A stretch of DNA of 64,000 nucleotides from Xanthomonas phaseoli pv. phaseoli. GTDB lineage: Bacteria; Pseudomonadota; Gammaproteobacteria; Xanthomonadales; Xanthomonadaceae. The DNA lies in the NCBI GenBank assembly GCA_022749655.1, contig CP094244.1, forward strand, positions 1 to 64,000, read 5' to 3'. A program made the translations under genes and the position numbers. Below, piece after piece: positions 54,571 through 63,823 of this stretch (its first letter is position 1; the number at the start of each line of letters is the position of its first letter). The notes under the pieces were generated by a model. The model worked only from the letters and a program-made list of their open reading frames with translations. It was not told the DNA's origin and ran no database searches.

Positions 54571-55098
54571 TGATGACGCTTTCGCGCTTCCAGCAGCTGG
54601 CGTCGCGGCGATTCGGTTGGAGCGCTGATAAGACGCTCGAAATCGCGCAAAGCCTGTACGACAAGGAGCTGACCAGCTACCCGCGCACGCCGTGCGCTCT
54701 GTTACCCAACGAGCAGGAAGCAGAAATCCCCGTGTGTTGGAAACACTCGCCCAGGTGCCAGGCTTGGCGCGCCACGTGGCAACACTGACCGTCAACAAAC
54801 CCACCATCCGGCCGACCGTCTTCAACAGCGCCAAGATGGCAAAAGACCATGCAGAGCACCATGCCATCGTGCCTACAGGTGTGCCGCTCGCCAGCCGCAC
54901 GCTCAGCGATGACGAGCAGACCGCCTATCTGCTGATCGCGCAGCACTATCTTGCTGCGCTGCTGCCCGACTACACGTTCACCGAAACCCGCATGACGCTG
55001 GATGCGGTGGCGTGCCGTTTACCGCCACCGGCCGTGTTCCCAGCGGCCTAGGCTGGAAATCCGTGTTTGGCACGGACCCGGATAGCGAAAACGACGAC
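54571..55098 (+). pseudogene. topB: DNA topoisomerase III, part beyond the cassette
   Basis: Continues topB as TLSRFQQLASRRFGWSADKT and KELTSYPRTPC, where the Tyr of SYPRT is the catalytic residue. A CCCC run near 54730 breaks the frame; the next frame gives RVLETLAQVPGLARHVATL to DAVACR. A TTT run near 55020 breaks it again; then [20 protein letters not shown] continues until IS3 sequence starts at 55099. The remaining C-terminus is not found anywhere in the window. Confidence 0.82.
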
Positions 55099-55300
55099 GG
55101 TAATCCCCCACAGGTTAGCTGACGCCAGAAGTGGAATTTTCTCGTACCCTTTTCCGAGGAGGTTCCATGAAGACATCCCGCTTCACCGACAGCCAGATCA
55201 TTGCCGTCCTCAAGCAGGCCGAGGCCGGCACGCCCGTGCCGGAGTTGTGCCGGGAACACGGCATCAGCTCGGCGACGTTCTACAAGTGGCGCAGCAAGTT
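55099..55300 (+). pseudogene. Truncated IS3-family element (second type), left fragment
   Basis: Begins GGTAATCCCCCACAGGTTAGC, so it has its own left end, then orfA from 55167 ([21 protein letters not shown] to YKWRSK). The Tn3 transposon at 55301 splits orfA between RSK and FGGMD; the rest is at 61622-62007. It lies inside topB. Confidence 0.82.
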
Positions 55301-55338
55301 GGGGGTGTAAGCCGGAACCGCCGAAAATTCCGTTACTC
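55301..55338 (+). repeat. Tn3-family left terminal inverted repeat
   Basis: Starts GGGGGTGTAAGCCGGAACCG and continues CCGAAAATTCCGT; matches the right end over most positions. The stop codon of the minus-strand gene at 55333 lies within the repeat's inner edge. Confidence 0.88.
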
Positions 55339-55887
55339 CAAGCTCCAGTCCCGGCTATGAGTGACCAACTCGGTAAGTTCAAGCTTCTGGGCTTCATCCA
55401 TGTCAAACACCTTGGGATCGAACGGCCCGCCCAGCCACTCGATGAGTTCGCGCCGACGGGCGTTGCGGTGACCAGCAAGAACACGGAGCAAGTCTGCATA
55501 CCCCCACGACCCGCCACAATCTTCCGGTGGACAGGCGTACTTGCCGGCGACCATGCATGGATAGGTACCTGTCGGTCGTGCCATCGCCTTCTCGACCGTC
55601 ACTCTGTGCTGCCAGTTGTCGCCAAAATCGTAGGTGTACGTCAGGGCATCACCGATGCGGCAGACATCGCACAATCGCAGTTCGCTGTTGATCGCGCCGC
55701 CGTACCCGCGCCCATCCTGGTACGAGAACAGGTGCATCAACTCCCAGCCCATAGCGCCTTGGATGAAGTAGTGCAATTGCGCGAGTTTCGCATCCGAATG
55801 GGTATCGAAACGACGCCACACGGCCGGCGCTACGCCAAGCAGTTCGACCTTGAGACGCCACACGGGTGTAGGGTTGCGCATCGTCAT
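55333..55887 (-). CDS. pRiA4b ORF-3-like passenger protein of the Tn3 transposon
   Basis: A 184-aa protein: PVWRLKVELLGVAPAVWRRF, LHYFIQGAMGWELMHLFSY, LTYTYDFGDNWQHRVTVEK, CPPEDCGGSWGYADLLRVL. A close paralogue of the gene at 34544. This family is a frequent transposon passenger; its function is unknown. It is placed seven bases after the toxin gene, in the same direction. Confidence 0.82.
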   Translation of the reverse strand: MTMRNPTPVWRLKVELLGVAPAVWRRFDTHSDAKLAQLHYFIQGAMGWELMHLFSYQDGRGYGGAINSELRLCDVCRIGDALTYTYDFGDNWQHRVTVEKAMARPTGTYPCMVAGKYACPPEDCGGSWGYADLLRVLAGHRNARRRELIEWLGGPFDPKVFDMDEAQKLELTELVTHSRDWSLE

Positions 55888-55894
55888 GGATTCC

Positions 55895-56311
55895 TCACCC
55901 TTCCCACGGATTGATGACGGTTACGCCGGCCGCTTCGTAAGGGGCCGTGTCGCGTGACGCCACAATGAAACCCCGCGAGGCAGCAATCGCTGCGATGTAG
56001 CCGTCGGGTGTCGGAAATCCTCGCCCTCCGATCTTTGCCGTCACGGCCAATTCGGCATAACGCCGCGCTGCATCGATGTCGAATGGCAACACCCGATCCC
56101 TAAACAGGCCCATGAGGCCATCAAGGGCCTGTTCCAGCATGTCCTTGCGCTTACCGGCAGGAAGCGCAGCGATGCCAAATAGCAGTTCGGCCAGCGTCAC
56201 GCTGGACAGGTACAGTGTTTCAGCGGCTTGATCGTTCAACCAGGTCCGCACGGATGGGTGCGGCTCGGGCTTCATCGCCTCGGAAACGACGTTGGTATCG
56301 AGAACGATCAT
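55895..56311 (-). CDS. PIN-domain toxin (VapC/FitB type)
   Basis: A 138-aa PIN ribonuclease: MIVLDTNVVSEAMKPEPHP with the first acidic residue, ASVTLAELLFG-like segment (SSVTLAELLFGIAAL) with the conserved Glu, and FPTPDGYIAAIAASRGFIVASRD with the later Asp residues. It would cleave RNA when free of the antitoxin. It overlaps the antitoxin gene by 4 bases. Its position in the transposon suggests a stabilising (addiction) role. Confidence 0.88.
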   Translation of the reverse strand: MIVLDTNVVSEAMKPEPHPSVRTWLNDQAAETLYLSSVTLAELLFGIAALPAGKRKDMLEQALDGLMGLFRDRVLPFDIDAARRYAELAVTAKIGGRGFPTPDGYIAAIAASRGFIVASRDTAPYEAAGVTVINPWEG

Positions 56312-56562
56312 TCAAGCCTCGGCGGGACGGCCGGCGTCTTGTCTCTTACCCGATCGAAGACCTCGAAGTCCTCATTCGTCAGGCCAATCTTGCGACCCAA
56401 AGCCGCCAAGGCTTCGCCTAGGCGAACGCGCGTCTCTGGCTTGACTGCGGTCGCCAGAATCTCGCGGACCTCGGCCTCGGTGCTGTGCCCATTTTGAGCG
56501 GCCCGCATGCGCAATGCGCGGTGCACATCATCCGGCAGATTACGTACTGTCAGCATTGCCAT
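56308..56562 (-). CDS. FitA-type antitoxin
   Basis: An 84-aa protein: LTVRNLPDDVHRALRMRAAQ then GHSTEAEVREILATAV is the FitA ribbon-helix-helix domain; the acidic/hydrophobic tail (GLTNEDFEVFDRVRDK) is the toxin-binding part. It precedes the toxin and likely represses the operon. Confidence 0.87.
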   Translation of the reverse strand: MAMLTVRNLPDDVHRALRMRAAQNGHSTEAEVREILATAVKPETRVRLGEALAALGRKIGLTNEDFEVFDRVRDKTPAVPPRLE

Positions 56563-56773
56563 AGCATTCGCCTTTTCGAAAATGCATTCGATGCATGCAT
56601 TTTATTTATTTGAGTTCATTATTGCAAGGGCCGGACCCTGTCGCCAAACACATGTTTTGCGGCATCTTTGCAACAGCCTCTCGAATCGCTCGTTCGGTGG
56701 CCCTAAATTTGTGCGGAAAACAGTGTCGCCATGCGCTATTGTACGGAAACCTAATCTTGATGGTTATCCGCTC
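56563..56773. promoter_or_regulatory. Divergent control region of the TA pair and resolvase
   Basis: An inverted repeat AAAATGCAT (56579-56587)/ATGCATTTT (56595-56603) sits 17 bases upstream of fitA and is a good operator candidate. The rest, with TGTCGCCAAACACATG (from 56639) and TGTGCGGAAAACAGTGTCGC further on, is where the resolution (res) site should lie next to tnpR; exact subsites cannot be named. Confidence 0.55.
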
Positions 56774-57366
56774 ATGTTAGTGGGCTACATGCGCGTGTCG
56801 TCCGATTCCGACCGCCAGAGCACAGACTTGCAGCGTGACGCCCTGCTCGCTGCCGGCGTCGATGCCCGGCACCTCTTCGAGGATCGTGCTTCCGGCGCGA
56901 AGGATGACCGGGCTGGCTTGGCGCGGGCGCTCGAATTCGTGTGCCCTGGCGACGTGCTGGTGGTGTGGAAGCTGGATAGGCTCGGCCGCTCACTATCGCA
57001 CCTGCTCACCATCGTGACCTCGCTCAAGGAAAAGCAGGTGGCGTTCCGCTCGTTGACCGAAGGTATGGATACCACCACGGCATCGGGCGAGCTGCTGTTC
57101 CACGTATTCGGTGCGCTCGCGCAGTACGAACGCGCCTTGATCCGAGAGCGTGTCGTTGCCGGCTTGACTCCGCCCGCAAACGTGGCCGGATCGGTGGCCG
57201 ACCACAGGCAATCACTGGCGAGAAGCTGGATGCCATTATCGCCGCACTCGATGGTGGCATGTCCAAGGCGGCGGTGTGCCGCAACTTCGGCGTCAAGCGC
57301 ACTACCTTGATCGAGACGTTGGCGCGGATCGGCTGGGCGGGCTCCGATGGAGCGTCGTCACGATGA
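56774..57366 (+). CDS. tnpR: Tn3-family resolvase (one frame break)
   Basis: A serine recombinase: MLVGYMRVSSDSDRQSTDLQ has the catalytic Ser (VSS) and Arg, and WKLDRLGRSL the second Arg group. The frame slips near 57170 (GACTCCGCCCG); the neighbouring frame gives ARKRGRIGGRPQAITGEKLD and the C-terminal HTH MSKAAVCRNFGVKRTTLIET, ending at 57366. About 197 aa once restored. Its stop overlaps the start of tnpA. Confidence 0.85.
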
Positions 57367-59592
57367 TCGCCAAGAGCGAACGATTGACGGTGCTGTCGGA
57401 CGCCGAACAGGAAGCCCTGTACGGCTTGCCTGACTTTGATGATGCTCAACGGCTGGAATACTTGGCATTGACCGAATCCGAACTGGCACTCGCCAGTTGC
57501 CGCCCCGGCCTCCATGCCCAGGTCTATTGCGTCTTGCAGATCGGCTACTTCAAGGCCAAGCACGCCTTCTTCCGCTTCGACTGGACTGAGGTCGAGGACG
57601 ATTGCGCCTTCGTGCTGAGCCGCTACTTCCACGGCGAGGCGTTCGAGCATAAAGCGATCACCAAGCACGAGCACTACGCCCAGCGCGAGTGCTTGGCCGA
57701 GTTGTTCGGCTATCGGCCGTGGGCGGCCGACTTCCTGCCGCAACTCGCGCAGCAGGCCGTGCAAATCGTCCGCCGCGACGTGACACCGGGATTCGTCGTC
57801 GCCGAGTTGATCGGCTGGCTCAACGAGCACAAGATCATCCGGCCCGGCTACACCACCCTGCAAGAATTGGTCAGTGAAGCCCTGTCCGCCGAACGTCGAC
57901 GCTTGAACAGCCTGCTGGCAGAAGTGTTGGACGAATCGGCCAAGGCCGCGCTGGCCCAGTTACTGGTGCGTGAGGACACCCTGTCGCAACTGGCGGCACT
58001 CCAGCAGGACGCCAAAGATTTTGGCTGGCGTCAGATGGCCCGAGAGCGCGAGAAGCGCGCCACGCTGGAACCGCTGCACAGGATCACCAAGGCGTTGCTG
58101 CCAAAGCTCGGCGTCTCGCAGCAGAACCTACTGTATTACGCGAGCCTGGCCAACTTCTATACCGTCCACGACCTGCGCAACCTCAAGGGGGATCAGGCCC
58201 GGCTCTACCTACTGTGTTATGCCTGGGTGCGCTACCGGCAGCTTACCGACAACCTGGTCGATGCCATGGCCTACCACATGAAGCAATTGGAGGATGAAAG
58301 CCGCGCGGCGGCAAAGCAGTCCTTCATCGCCGAGCAGGTACGCCGCCAGCAGGACACGCCGCAGGTCGGCCGCCTGCTGTCACTTTACGTGGACCATAGC
58401 GTCGCCGATCCAACGCCGTTCGGCGAGGTACGTCAACGCGCCTACAAGATCATGCCCCGCGACACGCTGCAAACCACCGCGCAGCGCATGAGCGTAAAGC
58501 CGATGAGCAAGTTGGCGATGCACTGGCAGGCGGCGGACGGCCTGGCTGAGCGCATACGCCGCCATCTGCGACCGTTGTACGTCACGCTCGATTTCGCGGG
58601 CACCCACCCGGACAGCCCGTGGCTGGCAGCGTTAGCTTGGTCCAAGAGTGTGTTTGCCAAGCAGCAGCGGCTGTCGCAACGGCCGCTGGCAGAATGCCCG
58701 GACGCTACGCTGCCGAAACGGCTTCGTCCGTATCTGCTGACCTTCGATGCAGACGGTAAGCCGACCGGCTTGCACGCCGACCGCTACGAATTCTGGCTCT
58801 ATCGACAGATCAGGAAGCGCTTTCAGTCAGGTGAATTGTTTCTCGATGACAGCCTGCAACACCGCCACTTCTCCGACGAGTTGGTCTCGCTGGACGAGAA
58901 GGCCGACGTGCTCGTGCAAATGGACATCCCCTTCCTGCGGAAACCGGTCGATGTTCAGTTCAATGCGCTGGCAACTGAACTGCGCACGCAGTGGCTGGCG
59001 TTCAATCGCGAGCTGAAACAGGGCAAGCTGACCCACCTGGAATACGACAAGGACACGCAGGCGCTGATCTGGCGCAAGCCCAAGGGCGAGAACCACAAGG
59101 CACGCGAAAAAGCGTTCTACGAGCAACTGCCATTCTGCGATGTCGCCGACGTGTTCCGCTTCGTCAACGACCAGTGCCAGTTCCTGTCGGCGCTGACGCC
59201 TTTGCAGCCGCGCTATGCGAAGAAGGTGGCCGACGCCGTCAGCCTGATGGCGGTCATCGTCGCCCAGGCCATGAATCACGGCAACCAGGTCATGGCGCGC
59301 ACCAGCGACATCCCGTATCACGTGCTGGAGAGCACCTATCAGCAGTACCTGCGCCAGGCCACGTTGCACGCCGCCAACGACTGCATCAGCAACGCCATCG
59401 CTGCGCTGCCGATCTTTCCGTACTACTCGTTCGACCTCGACGTACTGTACGGTGCCGTCGATGGTCAGAAATTCGGTGTCGAACGGCCGACCGTGAAGGC
59501 GCGCTACTCGCGCAAATACTTCGGCCGCGGCAAGGGTGTCGTCGCCTATACGCTGCTGTGTAACCACGTGCCGCTCAACGGCTACCTGATCG
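57363..59592 (+). pseudogene. tnpA: Tn3-family transposase, N-terminal and central part
   Basis: Starts MIAKSERLTVLSDAEQEALY (ATGA overlap with tnpR) and runs 743 residues until IS copy D. It has the N-terminal DUF4158-like region and the start of the DDE core (SFDLDVLYGAVDGQKFGVE). With 60786-61589 the full protein would be about 1010 aa, the usual length. Confidence 0.9.
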
Positions 59593-59629
59593 GGTAATCC
59601 CCCACTTCTAGCGGTCGCCAGAAGTGGAG

Positions 59630-60457
59630 CTAAGCGGCCATCGCCAACTTCATGGCAGGCGTGATGCCGCCGAGCGCCATATTCGGACGCTCGTGGTTGT
59701 ACGTCCATAGCCAGCGGGTGGCTTTGTCCTGCACCTGGTCGATGGTGTCGAACAGGGTTTGGGCGAGCCAGGCGTAGCGGATGGTGCGGTTGTAGCGTTC
59801 AACGTAGGCGTTCTGCTGTGGCTTGCCCGGCTGGATGTGCTCGACCCGGATACCATGCCGCTGCGCCCAGGACAGCAACGCGCCACTGATGTATTCAGGG
59901 CCGTTGTCGCAGCGGATCACGGCGGGCTTGCCGCGCCACTCGATGATCTGCTCCAGCGATCGGATCACACGGGCTGACGGCAGCGACAGATCCACCTCGA
60001 TCCCCAGCCCCTCGCGATTGAAGTCGTCGAGCACATTGAACAGCCGGAAGCTGCGGCCGTCGGCCAACTGGTCGTGCATGAAGTCCATCGACCAGACCTG
60101 GTTGATAGCCTCCGGCACCGCCAGAGGCTCGGGCCGCTCACGCACCAGCCGCTTCCTCGGCTTGATCCGCAGGTTCAACTCCAGCTCGCGGTAGATCCGG
60201 TAGACCCGCTTGTGATTCCAGCCAAAGCCCTTCACGTTGCGCAGGTACAGGTAGCACAGGCCAAAGCCCCAGTCGCGATGGGCGGTCGTCAGGCGGACCA
60301 GCCAGTCGGCGATCCGGGCGTTCTGCTCGCTGGCCTTGGCCTGGTAGCGGAAGCAGGTCTCGCTCACCGCGAAGGCCTGGCAGGCGTGGCGGATGTTCGT
60401 ACGCCCGCTCGTGACTGCCGATTGGGCCATCTCGCGTCGCTGAGATGGCCTCACCAT
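59630..60457 (-). CDS. IS3-family transposase OrfB, copy D
   Basis: 275 aa, identical to the other OrfB copies, with DDE residues in [14 protein letters not shown] and YVERYNRT. Confidence 0.88.
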   Translation of the reverse strand: MVRPSQRREMAQSAVTSGRTNIRHACQAFAVSETCFRYQAKASEQNARIADWLVRLTTAHRDWGFGLCYLYLRNVKGFGWNHKRVYRIYRELELNLRIKPRKRLVRERPEPLAVPEAINQVWSMDFMHDQLADGRSFRLFNVLDDFNREGLGIEVDLSLPSARVIRSLEQIIEWRGKPAVIRCDNGPEYISGALLSWAQRHGIRVEHIQPGKPQQNAYVERYNRTIRYAWLAQTLFDTIDQVQDKATRWLWTYNHERPNMALGGITPAMKLAMAA

Positions 60458-60717
60458 TTTTTTGCGAGCGCTTCCTTCAGCAGGTCGGTACTGAGCTGCG
60501 CCTCGGCGTACATCTTCTTGAGCCGGCGGTTCTCCTCCTCCAGCTCCTTCATGCGCGCGACCATGGACACGTCCATGCCGCCGAACTTGCTGCGCCACTT
60601 GTAGAACGTGGCCGAGCTGATGCCGTGCTCGCGGCACAGCTCCGGCACGGGCGCACCGGCCTGGGCCTGCTTGAGCACGGCGATGATCTGGCTGTCGGTA
60701 AAGCGGGACTTCTTCAT
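60451..60717 (-). CDS. IS3-family OrfA, copy D
   Basis: 88 aa, [12 protein letters not shown] to ALAKKW, with the seven-A slippery run intact. This copy is the better reading of the gene seen at 1611. Confidence 0.88.
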   Translation of the reverse strand: MKKSRFTDSQIIAVLKQAQAGAPVPELCREHGISSATFYKWRSKFGGMDVSMVARMKELEEENRRLKKMYAEAQLSTDLLKEALAKKW

Positions 60718-60785
60718 GGAACCTCCTCGGGAAAGGGGGCGAGAAAATTCCACTTCTGGCGTCTGCTAATGGGCGGGGGATTACC

Positions 60786-61589
60786 ATCGGTGCACACGAA
60801 TACGAAGGCCACCACGTGTTCGACATCTGGTATCGCAACACATCGGGCATCGTGCCGACCGCGATCACTGGCGACATGCACAGCATCAACAAGGCCAACT
60901 TCGCCATCCTTCACTGGTTCGGCCTGCGCTTCGAGCCGCGCTTCACCGACCTTGACGACCAGTTGCAGGCCTTGTATTCCGCCGACGATCCGGCGCTGTA
61001 CGAAAAATGCCTGATCCGACCGGTCGGGCAAATCGACCAGCAACTCATCGTCCGCGAAAAGGCGAACATCGACCGGATCGTCGCCACGCTCGGGCTGAAG
61101 GAGATGACGCAGGGCACGCTGATCCGCAAGCTGTGCACCTACACTGCGCCAAACCCGACCCGGCGTGCGGTCTTCGAGTTCGACAAACTCATCCGCAGCA
61201 TCTACACGCTGTGTTACCTGCGCGATCCGCAACTGGAACGGAACGTTCACCGCTCACAGAACCGCATAGAGTCCTACCACCAGCTACGTTCGACGATTGC
61301 TCAGGTCGGTGGCAAGAAGGAATTGACCGGACGCACCGACATCGAGATCGAAATCAGCAACCAGTGTGCGCGGCTGATCGCCAACGCGGTTATCTACTAC
61401 AACTCGGCCATCCTGTCGCGGCTACTGACGAAGTACGAGGACAGTGGTAACGCCAAGGCGCTGGGACTCATCACCCAGATGTCGCCGGCAGCCTGGCGGC
61501 ACATCCTGCTCAACGGGCATTACACCTTCCAGAGCGACGGCAAGATGATCGACCTGGATGCGCTTGTGGCAGAGCTTGAGCTGAGTTGA
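60786..61589 (+). pseudogene. tnpA: Tn3-family transposase, C-terminal part
   Basis: Second Asp in [10 protein letters not shown] and catalytic Glu in NRIESYHQLRS. It ends 32 bases before the right transposon end. Identical to 1942-2745. Confidence 0.88.
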
Positions 61590-61621
61590 CGGAAATTTCG
61601 GCGGTTCCGGCTTAGAACCCC
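61584..61621 (-). repeat. Tn3-family right terminal inverted repeat
   Basis: Inward reading GGGGTTCTAAGCCGGAACCG, matching the left end at 55301, with AAGTT target duplication outside. Confidence 0.88.
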
Positions 61622-62007
61622 AAGTTCGGCGGCATGGACGCATCGCTGATGTCCCAGCTCAGGGAGCTGCAGGACGAGAACCGGCGCCTGAAGAAGATGT
61701 ACGCCGATGCCCAGCTCAGCGCCGACCTGCTGAAGGAGGCGATGGCGAAAAAAATGGTGAGGCCATCTCAACGCCGGGAGATGGCCCGATGGGCCGTAGA
61801 TGGTGGCCACACGAACATCCGGCATGCCTGCCGGACCTTTGCGGTGAGCGAGACCTGCTTTCGCTATCAAGCCAAGGCCAGCGAGGAGAACGCCCGGATT
61901 GCCGATTGGCTGGTGCGGTTGACCACAACCTATCGTGATTGGGGGTTCGGCCTGTGCTTTCTGCACCTGCGCAACGTGAAGGGCTTTGGCTGGAATCACA
62001 AGCGGGT
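61622..62007 (+). pseudogene. Truncated IS3-family element (second type), right fragment, second copy
   Basis: As 2778-3161 but with the frames intact: [20 protein letters not shown] then [19 protein letters not shown] to [20 protein letters not shown]. It has one more G in two places than the first copy. Cut at 62007 by IS copy E. Confidence 0.82.
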
Positions 62008-62075
62008 GGTAATCCCCCGCCCATTAGCAGACGCCAGAAGTGGAATTTTCTCGTCCCCTTTCCCGAGGAGGTTCC

Positions 62076-62342
62076 ATGAAGAAGTCCCGCTTTACCGACA
62101 GCCAGATCATCGCCGTGCTCAAGCAGGCCCAGGCCGGTGCGCCCGTGCCGGAGCTGTGCCGCGAGCACGGCATCAGCTCGGCCACGTTCTACAAGTGGCG
62201 CAGCAAGTTCGGCGGCATGGACGTGTCCATGGTCGCGCGCATGAAGGAGCTGGAGGAGGAGAACCGCCGGCTCAAGAAGATGTACGCCGAGGCGCAGCTC
62301 AGTACCGACCTGCTGAAGGAAGCGCTCGCAAAAAAATGGTGA
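62076..62342 (+). CDS. IS3-family OrfA, copy E
   Basis: 88 aa, identical to copy B, with the seven-A frameshift run before the stop. Confidence 0.87.
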   Translation: MKKSRFTDSQIIAVLKQAQAGAPVPELCREHGISSATFYKWRSKFGGMDVSMVARMKELEEENRRLKKMYAEAQLSTDLLKEALAKKW

Positions 62343-63163
62343 GGCCATCTCAGCGACGCGAGATGGCCCAATCGGCAGTCACGAGCGGGCGTACGAACAT
62401 CCGCCACGCCTGCCAGGCCTTCGCGGTGAGCGAGACCTGCTTCCGTTACCAGGCCAAGGCCAGCGAGCAGAACGCCCGGATCGCCGACTGGCTGGTCCGC
62501 CTGACGACCGCCCATCGCGACTGGGGCTTTGGCCTGTGCTACCTGTACCTGCGCAACGTGAAGGGCTTTGGCTGGAATCACAAGCGGGTCTACCGGATCT
62601 ACCGCGAGCTGGAGTTGAACCTGCGGATCAAGCCGAGGAAGCGGCTGGTGCGTGAGCGGCCCGAGCCTCTGGCGGTGCCGGAGGCTATCAACCAGGTCTG
62701 GTCGATGGACTTCATGCACGACCAGTTGGCCGACGGCCGCAGCTTCCGGCTGTTCAATGTGCTCGACGACTTCAATCGCGAGGGGCTGGGGATCGAGGTG
62801 GATCTGTCGCTGCCGTCAGCCCGTGTGATCCGATCGCTGGAGCAGATCATCGAGTGGCGCGGCAAGCCCGCCGTGATCCGCTGCGACAACGGCCCTGAAT
62901 ACATCAGTGGCGCGTTGCTGTCCTGGGCGCAGCGGCATGGTATCCGGGTCGAGCACATCCAGCCGGGCAAGCCACAGCAGAACGCCTACGTTGAACGCTA
63001 CAACCGCACCATCCGCTACGCCTGGCTCGCCCAAACCCTGTTCGACACCATCGACCAGGTGCAGGACAAAGCCACCCGCTGGCTATGGACGTACAACCAC
63101 GAGCGTCCGAATATGGCGCTCGGCGGCATCACGCCTGCCATGAAGTTGGCGATGGCCGCTTAG
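62336..63163 (+). CDS. IS3-family transposase OrfB, copy E
   Basis: 275 aa, identical to copy B, DDE residues intact. Confidence 0.88.
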   Translation: MVRPSQRREMAQSAVTSGRTNIRHACQAFAVSETCFRYQAKASEQNARIADWLVRLTTAHRDWGFGLCYLYLRNVKGFGWNHKRVYRIYRELELNLRIKPRKRLVRERPEPLAVPEAINQVWSMDFMHDQLADGRSFRLFNVLDDFNREGLGIEVDLSLPSARVIRSLEQIIEWRGKPAVIRCDNGPEYISGALLSWAQRHGIRVEHIQPGKPQQNAYVERYNRTIRYAWLAQTLFDTIDQVQDKATRWLWTYNHERPNMALGGITPAMKLAMAA

Positions 63164-63195
63164 CTCCACTTCTGGCGACCGCTAAAAGTGGGGGA

Positions 63196-63753
63196 TTACC
63201 GCGCCGGCTCAGCGGCCGGAAGGTGGGCCGGCGGCGACGTGCGCGCGCCGATCGCCGGCACGACCTGTATCGCCTTCGGCACCACCCTGGCGCTCGCGAG
63301 TACCTTCTGCACGTAGCTCGGCTGGCCCGCCTTGTCGGGCCGGAAGCCGCGCGAGAAATTACCGGAGTAGTAGCAAGAGAACGCCGCGTGCAGCGGGTCT
63401 TTCTCGCTGGTCAGCTTGGCCGACGCACGCGCGTAGCAGTCTTGCAGGATCTTCGATCCCGCACGCAGATTGGCGCAGGCGTCGAACGCCTGCGCATATG
63501 TCAACTTGTACTTCGGAAGGTTGCGCCGATTGACCTGGGCGATGCCCAGTGAAAAGTTCCAGCCGCCCGCTTCCAATTGCTGCGCAGTGGCGACGGCTTC
63601 CTCAAGATTTACGGGTTGACGGGCTAGTCGCCCGTCAACCACGCCAATCGCATACGGGTTGAAACCCGACTCGACTTGCACCAGCGCTGCCATCGTCTGC
63701 GGCGCGACGGTCGGTGCGCACTGCTGCGCAAGATCCATGAACTCCAGCAACAT
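63196..63753 (-). CDS. virB1: VirB1-type lytic transglycosylase, second copy
   Basis: Same as 4350-4907: catalytic Glu in VQVESGFNPYAIG, C-terminus ended by the IS3 repeat. Present twice only because the contig ends overlap. Confidence 0.8.
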   Translation of the reverse strand: MLLEFMDLAQQCAPTVAPQTMAALVQVESGFNPYAIGVVDGRLARQPVNLEEAVATAQQLEAGGWNFSLGIAQVNRRNLPKYKLTYAQAFDACANLRAGSKILQDCYARASAKLTSEKDPLHAAFSCYYSGNFSRGFRPDKAGQPSYVQKVLASARVVPKAIQVVPAIGARTSPPAHLPAAEPAR

Positions 63754-63823
63754 ATGGCCTCCATCGTTGGGTCTGGAGACCAGAATAACATATATTGGTA
63801 AATACAGTTATGACATATTGGCT

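Larger units (their letters stand above)
59593..60785 (-). mobile_element. IS3-family element, copy D (same as copy A)
   Basis: 1193 bp with target duplication ATCG (59589-59592 and 60786-60789). Second appearance of copy A through contig-end overlap. It has one C fewer at the left end and one T more in the frameshift run than copy A. Confidence 0.9.
55301..61621 (+). mobile_element. Tn3-family transposon with toxin-antitoxin genes
   Basis: A 6321-bp unit including the inserted IS. Ends GGGGGTGTAAGCCGGAACCG (left) and the complement of GGGGTTCTAAGCCGGAACCG (right), flanked by AAGTT on both sides (55296-55300 and 61622-61626). Genes in order are pRiA4b ORF-3-like and VapC/FitB-FitA pair (minus), resolvase and transposase (plus). 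The transposase is split by IS3 copy A/D, so it is not self-mobile now. The right part is repeated at 1-2777 by terminal redundancy. Confidence 0.9.
62008..63200 (+). mobile_element. IS3-family element, copy E (same as copy B)
   Basis: 1193 bp, GGTAATCCCC to GGGGATTACC, flanks GGGT and GCGC as in copy B. Second appearance through contig-end overlap. Confidence 0.88.
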
